Assembly (NCBI RefSeq): GCF_001310225.1
Contig: NZ_CP012898.1
Coordinates: 186,001 to 250,000 of the forward strand
Direction of reading: 5' to 3'
DNA length: 64,000 nucleotides
Source of the DNA: Pseudalgibacter alginicilyticus
Lineage (GTDB): Bacteria > Bacteroidota > Bacteroidia > Flavobacteriales > Flavobacteriaceae
Shown here piece after piece: positions 28,326-36,557 of the stretch. Position numbers and translations under genes: made by a program. Below the pieces are notes generated by a model. That model saw only the letters and a program-made list of their open reading frames with translations. It had not been told where the DNA came from and made no database searches. How positions within the stretch are numbered: position 1 is the stretch's first letter; each line of letters starts with the position of its first letter.

Positions 28326-29282
28326 ATGCCAATATTAGAACCTAGTTATTCACCGCGATTTTACTTTAAAAACGGATTTGTGTCAACTGTATATTCTGGT
28401 TTAGTTCGGCGTGTTGAACTCATACAGGAACGAGAACGTATTACTTTAAATGATGGCGATTTTTTAGATTTAGATTGGAGTTTTTCTGAAGAAAAAACAA
28501 ATAAACTTATCATTTTATTACATGGTTTAGAAGGGAATGGACAACGCCCTTACATGAAAGGAGCAGCAAAATTATTTAACAACAATAATAGTGATGCAGT
28601 TTGTGTTAATTTTAGAGGTTGTAGTGGTGAAGATAACTTGAAATTTAGAAGTTATCATTCTGGTGCTACAGAAGATTTAGAAGCTGTAATACAACATGCT
28701 ATTTTTGAAAAAAAATATACTGAAATTTACTTAAAAGGGATCAGTTTAGGTGCTAATATTATTTTGAAATATTTAGGAGAAAGGCATGATATTCCTAAAG
28801 AAGTTAAGGCTGCAATTGCGGTTTCTGTACCTTGTTATTTGGCAGGTTCAGCAAAAGAATTGCATACATTTAAAAATAAATTATACCATGATCGATTTTT
28901 AAAACATTTAGTAAAAAGATTAAAAATTAAACAAGAGCGGTTTCAAGATTTATTGAGTTTAGAAGCGTTAAATTCTATAAAGATATTGGCAGATTTTGAT
29001 AATGTATACACTTCAAAAGCACATGGTTTTAAAGATGCACAAGACTATTATGAAAAAAGTAGTTGTTTACAGTTTCTACCAAATATTCAAACACCATCAC
29101 TAATTATTAATGCGCTAAACGATTCGTTTTTATCTCCCGAATGTTACCCAGTAAAAGAAGCAAAAAGCAATCCAAACCTTTTTTTAGAAATGCCTAAGCA
29201 AGGTGGGCATTCAGGTTTTGTAGATAGAAAAAATGTCTATTACAATGAAAAACGAGCTTTGGAGTTTGTGACTTCAATATAA
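28326..29282 (+). CDS. YheT-family alpha/beta hydrolase
   Basis: A 318-residue alpha/beta hydrolase with an HGLEG oxyanion segment near 66, the nucleophile elbow GISLG (Ser140), NALNDSFLSPE carrying the acid residue near 260, and GGHSGF with the catalytic histidine near 300. YheT relatives act on carboxylic esters, but the natural substrate is unknown. It is a single gene, 105 bases after ade. Confidence 0.88.
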   Translation: MPILEPSYSPRFYFKNGFVSTVYSGLVRRVELIQERERITLNDGDFLDLDWSFSEEKTNKLIILLHGLEGNGQRPYMKGAAKLFNNNNSDAVCVNFRGCSGEDNLKFRSYHSGATEDLEAVIQHAIFEKKYTEIYLKGISLGANIILKYLGERHDIPKEVKAAIAVSVPCYLAGSAKELHTFKNKLYHDRFLKHLVKRLKIKQERFQDLLSLEALNSIKILADFDNVYTSKAHGFKDAQDYYEKSSCLQFLPNIQTPSLIINALNDSFLSPECYPVKEAKSNPNLFLEMPKQGGHSGFVDRKNVYYNEKRALEFVTSI

Positions 29283-29665
29283 CTTAGTTGTTGTGTAAAG
29301 GTTTGTGCTTTTATTGGAAGTTGAGTCTTGAATAGATATACCATCAATTAATTCGGTTTTATTCATTTGTTGCAGAGTGGTTTATGAAGTTAATTCATCT
29401 CCATTAATGATTTTTTTGTTGACTATGTAAATGTAACTGTTGAAATAAAAAGTATGGCAATAAATAATAACATTTCCATTATGTTTATTTTATAATGAAT
29501 TAAACCAGTACGTTTTGAGTATGTTGTTTTAATTATTATAATATTTTTAATAAAAAAATATTATAATAATTAAAATTATGTTAAAAAATTATTAATACCT
29601 AAAATCGACTTCGTTTTTTTCTATTTTAAACAACTAAATATAAATAATTTTTAAAAAAAATAACC
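29283..29665. other. Intergenic region before the molybdoenzyme operon
   Basis: This 383-base spacer is very AT-rich. Its only clear structure is the 22-base perfect inverted repeat listed separately. I see no gene or RNA and no clear -7 element near the start of the downstream operon. Confidence 0.5.
29527..29575. repeat. Perfect 22-bp inverted repeat with a 5-base loop
   Basis: The arm at 29527-29548 is exactly complementary to 29554-29575, with loop AATAA, and all base pairs but none of the loop could form a long A/T-only hairpin. It lies 90 bases before the molybdoenzyme operon and about 245 bases after the preceding gene. It could be an operator, a transcript-end structure or a cruciform-forming element. 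Confidence 0.8.
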
Positions 29666-30127
29666 ATGCCAACCTTTACTTTAAAAATTAATAACAAAAT
29701 ACATTCTGTTGAAGCAGATATGGACACTCCATTACTTTGGGTTTTAAGAGATCAAATAGACCTTGTAGGAACAAAATTTGGCTGTGGAATAGGACAATGT
29801 GGGGCTTGTACTGTTCATGTCGATGGCAATGCAATGCGGAGTTGTTTATTGCAAGTATCACAAGCAGTAGGCATGAATATAACAACCATCGAGGGTCTTT
29901 CTGAAGATGGAAAACACCCTGTTCAAGAAGCTTGGAAAGAAATTGATGTACCACAATGTGGTTATTGCCAAGCAGGACAAATTATGACAGCATCGGCTTT
30001 TTTAAATAGAAACCCAAATCCTAGCAATTCAGAAATTAGAAATGCTATGCACGGAAATATTTGTAGATGCGCCGCTTACAATAGTATAGAAAAAGCAGTA
30101 AAAGTAGCTGCTGATAAATTAAGTTAA
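29666..30127 (+). CDS. [2Fe-2S] subunit of a xanthine oxidase-family molybdoenzyme (IorA-like)
   Basis: A 153-residue small subunit that relays electrons from the molybdenum centre of the next gene product. The plant-type [2Fe-2S] cluster uses Cys40, 45, 48 and 60 (CGIGQCGAC), and the helical domain holds a second cluster with Cys98, 101, 133 and 135 (CGYC, CRC). It has no signal peptide, so it is probably exported together with the Tat-bearing large subunit. It is the first gene of an operon with the large subunit (21 bases downstream), xdhC-like and mocA-like genes. Confidence 0.9.
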   Translation: MPTFTLKINNKIHSVEADMDTPLLWVLRDQIDLVGTKFGCGIGQCGACTVHVDGNAMRSCLLQVSQAVGMNITTIEGLSEDGKHPVQEAWKEIDVPQCGYCQAGQIMTASAFLNRNPNPSNSEIRNAMHGNICRCAAYNSIEKAVKVAADKLS

Positions 30128-30148
30128 TTAAAAAAACACTTCTTAAAA

Positions 30149-32365
30149 ATGGAAACAAAAAAACAAATTATATTTAGCAGAAGATCGTTTTTAAAAACAT
30201 CAACTTTAGCCAGTGGCGGTATGCTTATAGGGTTTAATTTATTTAATGCTTGTAAATCGGATGTCGCACCACCAATAGATTTAAGTCAGTTAAATTATGA
30301 TGATTTTAATGCATTTATAAAAATTTCATCAGAGGGTAAAGTCACAATATTTTCACCAAACCCTGAAATAGGTCAAGGGGTAAAAACATCAATGCCAATG
30401 ATTATAGCCGAAGAATTGGATGTGCCTTGGAAAGATGTTTATGTGGTGCAAGCTCCTTTAGACACTAAAAATTACACACGCCAAGTAGCAGGAGGTAGTG
30501 GCTCTATACGAGCTTCATGGGAACCATTAAGACAAACAGGTGCAACGGCAAAGCAAATGTTAATTAAAGCAGCTGCTATAAGATGGGGAGTAGATGTAAC
30601 AGAATGTAGTGCAACAGAAGGTGTTATAAGTAATGCTAAAGGAGAAAAATTAGGTTATGGTGATGTAGTTAAAGAAGCAGCGGTATTAGAAGTGCCAGAA
30701 AATATTACTTTAAAAGATCCCAAAGATTTTAAAATTATAGGAAAAGGAAAAGGGAATGTAGATATTGATAAAATTATTACAGGAAAGCCTTTGTTTGGTT
30801 TAGATTACAAAGAAGAAGGTATGTTATATGCCTGTGTGTTAAGACCGCCAGCATTTGGACAGATATTAGATTCTTATGATGATTCTATGGCAAGAAACAT
30901 CCCAGGAGTAGTAGATGTTATAACCATTGGGGAAAAGGCTCGTGCCATCTTAAATGTTGAAAAACCGAATTGGTCTGCGCAAATGAGCAAAAGTGATAAG
31001 GTTGTAGTGTTAGCAAAAAACACTTGGGCGGCTATAAAAGGTAAAAAGGCTATTAAAGCTGTATGGAAAGTAAGTACTAAATTAGAAAGCACTGAAGATC
31101 ATGATGTTATATTAAATGATTTGCTTAACGGCAATACCTTTGACAATCGAAGAAAAGATGGTGATGTTAAAAAGGCATTTGCTGAAGCAGATAAAGTCAT
31201 TGAGCGCGTCTATGAAGCTCCTTTTTTACCGCATAATCCTATGGAACCTATGAACTTCTTTGCTAATGTAACGCCTGAAAAGGTGCACTTGGTTGGTCCG
31301 GTTCAAACACCGGAAGCAGCACAAAAAGTTGTTAGTGAGATGTTAAGACGAGATCTGGAGGATATTCATTTAGAAATGACTAGAATGGGTGGTGGTTTTG
31401 GCAGACGATTATATGGGGATTTTGTTTATGAAGCAGCCGAAATTTCCGCCAAGGCAAAGAAGCCTATAAAAATGATGTCTACACGGGAAGATGATATGAC
31501 AACTGGTGTTTACAGACCTTCTACAAAGTACAAGTTTTCAGCATCTATTAAGGAAGGAAAAATAACAGGCTATCATTTAAAAGATGCGGCAGTAAACAAC
31601 AACTTGTATAAACCAATTACAACCTTTTTTCCAGCAGGGTCTATTGAAAACTTTCAAGTAGATAGTGTTAACTACAAAAGCAATATAACTACAGGTGCTT
31701 GGAGAGCGCCTATTACTAATTTTTTAGCATTTGCAGAACAAAGTTTTTTTGATGAGCTTGCAGAAGAACTCGGAATAGATTGTGTGCAGTTGCGTATGGA
31801 TTTAATGGAAAAAGCTAAACAAAATCCAGAGGCAAACATTAGTTATGAACCAGCACGTTTGCAGGATGTTTTAAAATTAGCTGCTGAAAAAGCGAACTGG
31901 GGGAATGTAGCTAAAAATGTTTACCAAGGAGTATCTGCGTATTATAGTCATGCCAGCTATGTAGCAGAAATAGCAGATGTTGTTATAGAAAATAAAGAAC
32001 CAATTGTGAAGAGGGTAACTTGCGCTGTAGATTGTGGTATTGTAGTTAATCCTTTAGGTGCTATGAATCAGGCAAAAGGGGGGGTTATTGATGGTTTAGG
32101 CCATGCACTATATGCAGATTTTAGTATTAGTAATGGTATTCCTCAATCCAATAATTTTAATTCATATCAGCTTATTCGTATGGGGCAAACACCAAAAGTT
32201 GATGTGTATTTTGTAGAAAGTGATGTTAATCCAACAGGGCTTGGAGAGCCAACTTTACCTCCTATAGGCGCTGCTGTAGCAAATGCTATTTACAAGGCTA
32301 CAGGGAAAAGACTTTATAAGCAACCTTTCATGAGCAATTTAATTTTAGATAAAGTCACAGGGTAA
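30149..32365 (+). CDS. Molybdopterin-binding subunit of an IorB-like aldehyde/isoquinoline oxidoreductase
   Basis: The 738-residue catalytic subunit of the xanthine oxidase family starts with a twin-arginine signal (SRRSFLKTSTLASGG) that ends in FNAC, so it may be a Tat-exported lipoprotein. Molybdopterin contacts are visible in GGGFGRRLYGD near 410 and GLGEPTLPPIGAAVANA near the C terminus, the latter with the conserved glutamate that acts as base. The domain order matches IorB, with split and circularly shuffled domains compared with XdhB. Substrates of the family include N-heterocycles and aldehydes; the one here is unknown. No cytochrome c partner is next to it. Confidence 0.87.
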   Translation: METKKQIIFSRRSFLKTSTLASGGMLIGFNLFNACKSDVAPPIDLSQLNYDDFNAFIKISSEGKVTIFSPNPEIGQGVKTSMPMIIAEELDVPWKDVYVVQAPLDTKNYTRQVAGGSGSIRASWEPLRQTGATAKQMLIKAAAIRWGVDVTECSATEGVISNAKGEKLGYGDVVKEAAVLEVPENITLKDPKDFKIIGKGKGNVDIDKIITGKPLFGLDYKEEGMLYACVLRPPAFGQILDSYDDSMARNIPGVVDVITIGEKARAILNVEKPNWSAQMSKSDKVVVLAKNTWAAIKGKKAIKAVWKVSTKLESTEDHDVILNDLLNGNTFDNRRKDGDVKKAFAEADKVIERVYEAPFLPHNPMEPMNFFANVTPEKVHLVGPVQTPEAAQKVVSEMLRRDLEDIHLEMTRMGGGFGRRLYGDFVYEAAEISAKAKKPIKMMSTREDDMTTGVYRPSTKYKFSASIKEGKITGYHLKDAAVNNNLYKPITTFFPAGSIENFQVDSVNYKSNITTGAWRAPITNFLAFAEQSFFDELAEELGIDCVQLRMDLMEKAKQNPEANISYEPARLQDVLKLAAEKANWGNVAKNVYQGVSAYYSHASYVAEIADVVIENKEPIVKRVTCAVDCGIVVNPLGAMNQAKGGVIDGLGHALYADFSISNGIPQSNNFNSYQLIRMGQTPKVDVYFVESDVNPTGLGEPTLPPIGAAVANAIYKATGKRLYKQPFMSNLILDKVTG

Positions 32366-32371
32366 TTTTTT

Positions 32372-33388
32372 ATGACTCATGAATTTAAAAATATAATTGA
32401 GGAAGCTACTAAAGCTAAAATACATGGATTAAAATCTGTTTTGGCGTCGGTCGTAGATTTGGATGGGTCATCTTACAGACGCCCTGGAGTTAGAATGCTC
32501 ATTCTTGAAAATGGAAACATGGTTGGAGCAGTAAGCGGTGGTTGTGTTGAAAAGGAAATTTTATTGCAATCTGAATCTGTTTTTAAAACTTCTAAACCTA
32601 AAATGATGACTTACGATGGTAGATATCGTTTGGGTTGTGAGGGTGTTTTATATATTCTGTTAGAAGAAGTCGCTTTTGATGAGGCTTTTGAGTCGTCTTT
32701 CTTTAAATGTTTGAATAAAAGGATATCGTTTGATATTATTTCTCGGTATGAAAAGAAAGCGGGATTTTATAAAGGTTTAGGGTCTGAAGTGAAAATTGGA
32801 GAAAATTATTTCTCTATTTCAAATAAAACCTCAAAAAATGCAGATAGCTTAATTTTTTGTCAAGTAATGCCCCCGTGTTTTAAATTAATAATCATTGGGG
32901 CGGAACATGATGCGGTGCAATTATGTAAATACGCATACTTAACGGGTTGGGAAGTGACTATCGTTGCAGGAGTTAAAGAGCATAAATCGATTAAAGAATT
33001 TCCAGGGGCTAATAAGTTTATGGCGTGCGCACCAGAGGATATAGATGTTACTAATGTTGATAATCAGACAGCTATTGTATTAATGACTCATAATTTTGCA
33101 TACGACTTACGATTTTTGGTGGCTATAAATAAAACACAGCCTATTTATATTGGATTATTAGGTCCAAGCAAAAGAAGAGATGATTTATTATCTCAGTTTA
33201 TAGAATATTGTCCAGACATATCAGATGAATTTTTAGAATCTGTTTATGGACCTGCTGGTCTTAATATAGGTTCAGAAACATCTCAGGAAATAGCGGTGTC
33301 TATTGTTTCAGAGATTTTATCGGTAGCTCGAAAAGAGGAGCCAATTTTTTTAAGTAAAAAAGCAGGTAGGATTCACTCAAAGGATTAA
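32372..33388 (+). CDS. XdhC/CoxI family molybdenum cofactor insertion protein
   Basis: A 338-residue protein with an N-terminal XdhC_CoxI domain (SSYRRPGVRML near residue 30 and SGGCVEKE near 56, with the conserved cysteine) and a C-terminal Rossmann domain (GAEHDAVQL near 178). Members bind the molybdenum cofactor and help sulfurate and insert it into xanthine oxidase-family enzymes. Its place six bases after the large subunit gene indicates it matures that enzyme. Confidence 0.9.
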   Translation: MTHEFKNIIEEATKAKIHGLKSVLASVVDLDGSSYRRPGVRMLILENGNMVGAVSGGCVEKEILLQSESVFKTSKPKMMTYDGRYRLGCEGVLYILLEEVAFDEAFESSFFKCLNKRISFDIISRYEKKAGFYKGLGSEVKIGENYFSISNKTSKNADSLIFCQVMPPCFKLIIIGAEHDAVQLCKYAYLTGWEVTIVAGVKEHKSIKEFPGANKFMACAPEDIDVTNVDNQTAIVLMTHNFAYDLRFLVAINKTQPIYIGLLGPSKRRDDLLSQFIEYCPDISDEFLESVYGPAGLNIGSETSQEIAVSIVSEILSVARKEEPIFLSKKAGRIHSKD

Positions 33389-33396
33389 AAAATGTT

Positions 33397-34014
33397 ATGT
33401 TTAACAAAACCCAAATGATAGCAACTGTAATTTTAGCGGCTGGTGCTTCAAAACGAATGGGAGTACCTAAGCAATTGTTAAAATGGGGTGATAGTACATT
33501 ATTAGAGCATGCTATAGTTCAGGCTTTACAATTGAATACTATAGAGGTTATAGTGGTATTGGGGGCAAATTTTAATCGTATAAAACCACAAATAGAACAT
33601 TATCCTATAACTATTTTAAATAATAAAAATTGGGAAGTAGGTTTAGGAAAATCTATTGCATTTGCTGTAGAATATCTAATAAAATCTAAACGTTCTATAG
33701 AAGGTGTTCTTATTACATTAGCTGACCAGCCATTTATAGAAAGCTCTTTTTTGAATCTTTTAATTGATGGTTTTTTGCCGAACAAAAGCCAAATTATAGC
33801 GACATTATATGAGGATGCAAAACAAGGAGTTCCTGTACTTTTTTGTAAAAAATACTTCAATGAATTATCTTATTTGAATGATGATATTGGTGCCAAAGTG
33901 CTTTTGGAAAAGCATGGAGTTGAGGTTAAAGTTTTCAAACCAAAAATAGAAAATATCGATATGGATTTTAAAATAGACTATAATTATTTCTACAATAAGA
34001 ATTTCAAGAAGTAG
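33397..34014 (+). CDS. Molybdenum cofactor nucleotidyltransferase (MocA/MobA-like)
   Basis: A 205-residue nucleotidyltransferase with the NTP-binding LAAGASKRMGVPKQLL segment near residues 13-28 and a LADQPFI metal-binding motif near 109. It fits the MocA branch, which adds CMP to molybdopterin to make the dinucleotide cofactor (MCD) used by xanthine oxidase-family enzymes. Position directly behind xdhC supports this. ATG 33397 was used; Met6 is an alternative start. Confidence 0.82.
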   Translation: MFNKTQMIATVILAAGASKRMGVPKQLLKWGDSTLLEHAIVQALQLNTIEVIVVLGANFNRIKPQIEHYPITILNNKNWEVGLGKSIAFAVEYLIKSKRSIEGVLITLADQPFIESSFLNLLIDGFLPNKSQIIATLYEDAKQGVPVLFCKKYFNELSYLNDDIGAKVLLEKHGVEVKVFKPKIENIDMDFKIDYNYFYNKNFKK

Positions 34015-34092
34015 TTTGTCTCTTTTTTAACTTAGTTAATTTAGATAATCATTTTGTTGGTTTTAACCTACTATTCTTTTTCACTTAAATAT

Positions 34093-36387
34093 ATGAGTAA
34101 ATCTCCCATTAATAAAGCAAATACACCAGAATCGTTTAATGATTTAAAAATAAAAACGCCACCAACAAGTACAGCAGGGTTTGAAGCGTTGAAAGTGGCT
34201 TTTGGACATGCAATAAAATACATGAAACTTACAGATACATTTAAAATTTCCTTAAAAATGAATCAAAAAGGAGGTTTTGATTGTCCGGGTTGTGCATGGC
34301 CAGATCCAGATGATGAACGTTCTACATTGGGAGAATATTGTGAAAATGGTTTAAAAGCTATTGCAGAAGAGGCGCAAAATAAATTAGTTACGGCGGATTT
34401 TTTCTTAAAACATTCAGTAGATGAATTAGCAGGATTATCTGATTTTGAAATAGGAAAATCAGGACGTTTGGCTGAACCTATGTTTTTGGAGGAAGAAGCC
34501 ACACATTATAAACCTATTTCTTGGAAAGATGCTTTTAATAAAGTTGGAAAACACTTAAATGCACTTTCTCATCCTGATGAAGCTGTATTTTATACTTCGG
34601 GAAGAACCACCAATGAAGCCGCTTTTTTATATCAATTGTTTGTTCGAGAGTTTGGAACGGCTAATTTACCTGATTGTTCCAATATGTGCCATGAAGCAAG
34701 TGGGGCTGCATTAAGTGAAACTTTAGGAGTGGGCAAAGGTTCTGTGGTTTTGGATGATTTGTATAAAGCAGATTTGGTTATGGTTATTGGGCAAAATCCC
34801 GCTACGAATCATCCTAGAATGTTATCAGCTTTAGAGAAATGTAAAAATAATGGTGGAAAAATTATAGCTATTAATCCGTTACCTGAAGCTGGGCTAATGA
34901 AGTTTACCAATCCGCAGAACCCCATAAAATTATTAACTGGCGGAACAAAACTTGCAGATGTATTTGTGCCCATCACTATTAATGGAGATGTAGCTTTTAC
35001 CAAAGCGGTACTTCTTAAGTTATTAGAAAAAGAAGAAGCAGAAGGTCATGTTTTTGATAAAGCCTTTATTGAGAAGCATACATACGGGTATCAGGCTTTT
35101 GTGGATAATTTAAAAATGTATGATTTTAATGAGTGTTTAAAATTATCTGGAATTTCAAAAAATATTTTCGATGAAGCTTTTAATTTAATCCTTAATAGTG
35201 ACAACATTATTATTTGTTGGGCTATGGGGTTAACGCAGCATGAAAATGCGGTTGATAATATTCGAGAATTAGTTAATTTATTATTATTGAAAGGGAGTAT
35301 AGGAAAAGAGGGGGCTGGTACCTGTCCAGTTCGTGGACATTCTAATGTCCAAGGCGATAGAACGGTTGGTATCTGGGAAGCTGCTCCTCAAGCTTTTTTA
35401 GATAAAATAGAAGCTAAGTATGGATTTAAACCTACATCAAAACACGGTTATTCTGTTATTGATGCTATAAAAGCTATGAATGAAGGCAAAGCAAAAGTGT
35501 TTTTTGGACTAGGAGGTAATTTTATTTCAGCGGTACCAGATACCAATTATTCAGCAAAAGGATTGGCAAATTGTAATTTAACAGTTCATGTAAGCACAAA
35601 ATTAAATCGCTCGCATTTAGTAACAGGAAAGGAAGCTTTGATTTTGCCTTGTTTAGGACGGTCAGAAAAAGATTTTCAAAAATCGGGACAGCAAATGCAA
35701 AGTGTAGAAAATTCTATGGGAGTTGTGTCTTCTACTAAAGGTGTTTTAGAGCCTTGTTCAAATTCGTTAAAGAGTGAGGTAGCTGTGGTTTGTAATATTG
35801 CCTATGCTACTTTAAAAGATAGAACAAAAATAAATTGGTTAAATTACGTAGATGATTATAGCTTGGTCCGAGAAGATATTCAGGAAGTGGTTGAAGGGTT
35901 TCAAGATTATAACCAACGATTAAATCAGCCTTCAGGATTTTATTTGCCAAATGGCGCCAGAAAAAGGAAGTTTAAAACTGCAACAGGAAAAGCTAATTTT
36001 TCTATAAATAAACTTCCTAATTGGAAACTTAAAGATTCTGAATTAATTATGATGACCATTCGTAGTCACGATCAATTCAATACGACAATTTATGGTTTGA
36101 ATGATCGTTACCGGGGCGTTTTTAATGAAAGACGTATTATTTTTATGAATAGAGAAGATATAAAAGAGCGTGGTTTGCAAGAACAGCAGGTTGTTAATTT
36201 AAAATCGGAATTTAATGGGGTTGTTAGAAAAGCCAATCACTTTAAAGTGGTAGGTTATGATATTCCCAAAAACTGTTGTGCTACGTATTTTCCAGAAACC
36301 AATGTGTTAGTATCAATTGATAGTTATGCACACACTGCTAAAACACCAGCTTCTAAAAGTATTATTATAACTGTTTCAGTTGAATAG
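34093..36387 (+). CDS. FdhF/YdeP family molybdopterin oxidoreductase
   Basis: A 764-residue DMSO reductase-superfamily protein of the YdeP type. It has GFDCPGCAWPDP near residue 55, the SNMCHEASG segment near 200, and a C-terminal molybdopterin dinucleotide-binding domain (IRSHDQFNTTIYG, starting near 655). E. coli YdeP is linked to acid resistance, but its reaction is not established; it resembles formate dehydrogenases without the classical catalytic Cys/Sec. I chose ATG 34093 (MSKSPIN) over an upstream TTG at 34054. It uses a different cofactor form from the upstream IorAB enzyme, so it may be an independent unit. Confidence 0.87.
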   Translation: MSKSPINKANTPESFNDLKIKTPPTSTAGFEALKVAFGHAIKYMKLTDTFKISLKMNQKGGFDCPGCAWPDPDDERSTLGEYCENGLKAIAEEAQNKLVTADFFLKHSVDELAGLSDFEIGKSGRLAEPMFLEEEATHYKPISWKDAFNKVGKHLNALSHPDEAVFYTSGRTTNEAAFLYQLFVREFGTANLPDCSNMCHEASGAALSETLGVGKGSVVLDDLYKADLVMVIGQNPATNHPRMLSALEKCKNNGGKIIAINPLPEAGLMKFTNPQNPIKLLTGGTKLADVFVPITINGDVAFTKAVLLKLLEKEEAEGHVFDKAFIEKHTYGYQAFVDNLKMYDFNECLKLSGISKNIFDEAFNLILNSDNIIICWAMGLTQHENAVDNIRELVNLLLLKGSIGKEGAGTCPVRGHSNVQGDRTVGIWEAAPQAFLDKIEAKYGFKPTSKHGYSVIDAIKAMNEGKAKVFFGLGGNFISAVPDTNYSAKGLANCNLTVHVSTKLNRSHLVTGKEALILPCLGRSEKDFQKSGQQMQSVENSMGVVSSTKGVLEPCSNSLKSEVAVVCNIAYATLKDRTKINWLNYVDDYSLVREDIQEVVEGFQDYNQRLNQPSGFYLPNGARKRKFKTATGKANFSINKLPNWKLKDSELIMMTIRSHDQFNTTIYGLNDRYRGVFNERRIIFMNREDIKERGLQEQQVVNLKSEFNGVVRKANHFKVVGYDIPKNCCATYFPETNVLVSIDSYAHTAKTPASKSIIITVSVE

Positions 36388-36473
36388 GATAAGCTGAGTT
36401 TTTCATATTTTAATTAGAGTTTTATTACAGATACTTATTTGTAGACCATGTAAATTTGTTAAATCTATAATAA

Positions 36474-36554
36474 TACTTAGTTTTTTATAAATAACAAGCT
36501 TAATTCATATTAAAAACTAAGTATTTTTACTTATATTTGTGTGGTAAATAAGTA
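36474..36554. promoter_or_regulatory. nirB promoter with TAAGTA/TACTTA palindrome array
   Basis: Half-sites TACTTA or TAAGTA occur at 36474-36479, 36518-36523, 36528-36533 and 36549-36554, with another at 36432-36437. The pair at 36518-36533 forms a perfect TAAGTA-n4-TACTTA palindrome, and ATACTTAGTTTTT near 36473 is the exact complement of AAAAACTAAGTAT near 36512. A -7 element TATATTTG (36532-36539) abuts the palindrome and there is no -33 TTTG, consistent with an activator-dependent promoter and a leader of about 12 bases. Confidence 0.6.
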
Positions 36555-36557
36555 AAG

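Noticed and set aside
29527-29575. Intrinsic terminator for the YheT-like gene
   Set aside because: The stem is made only of A/T pairs and lies about 245 bases after the stop, so it is listed as an inverted repeat instead.
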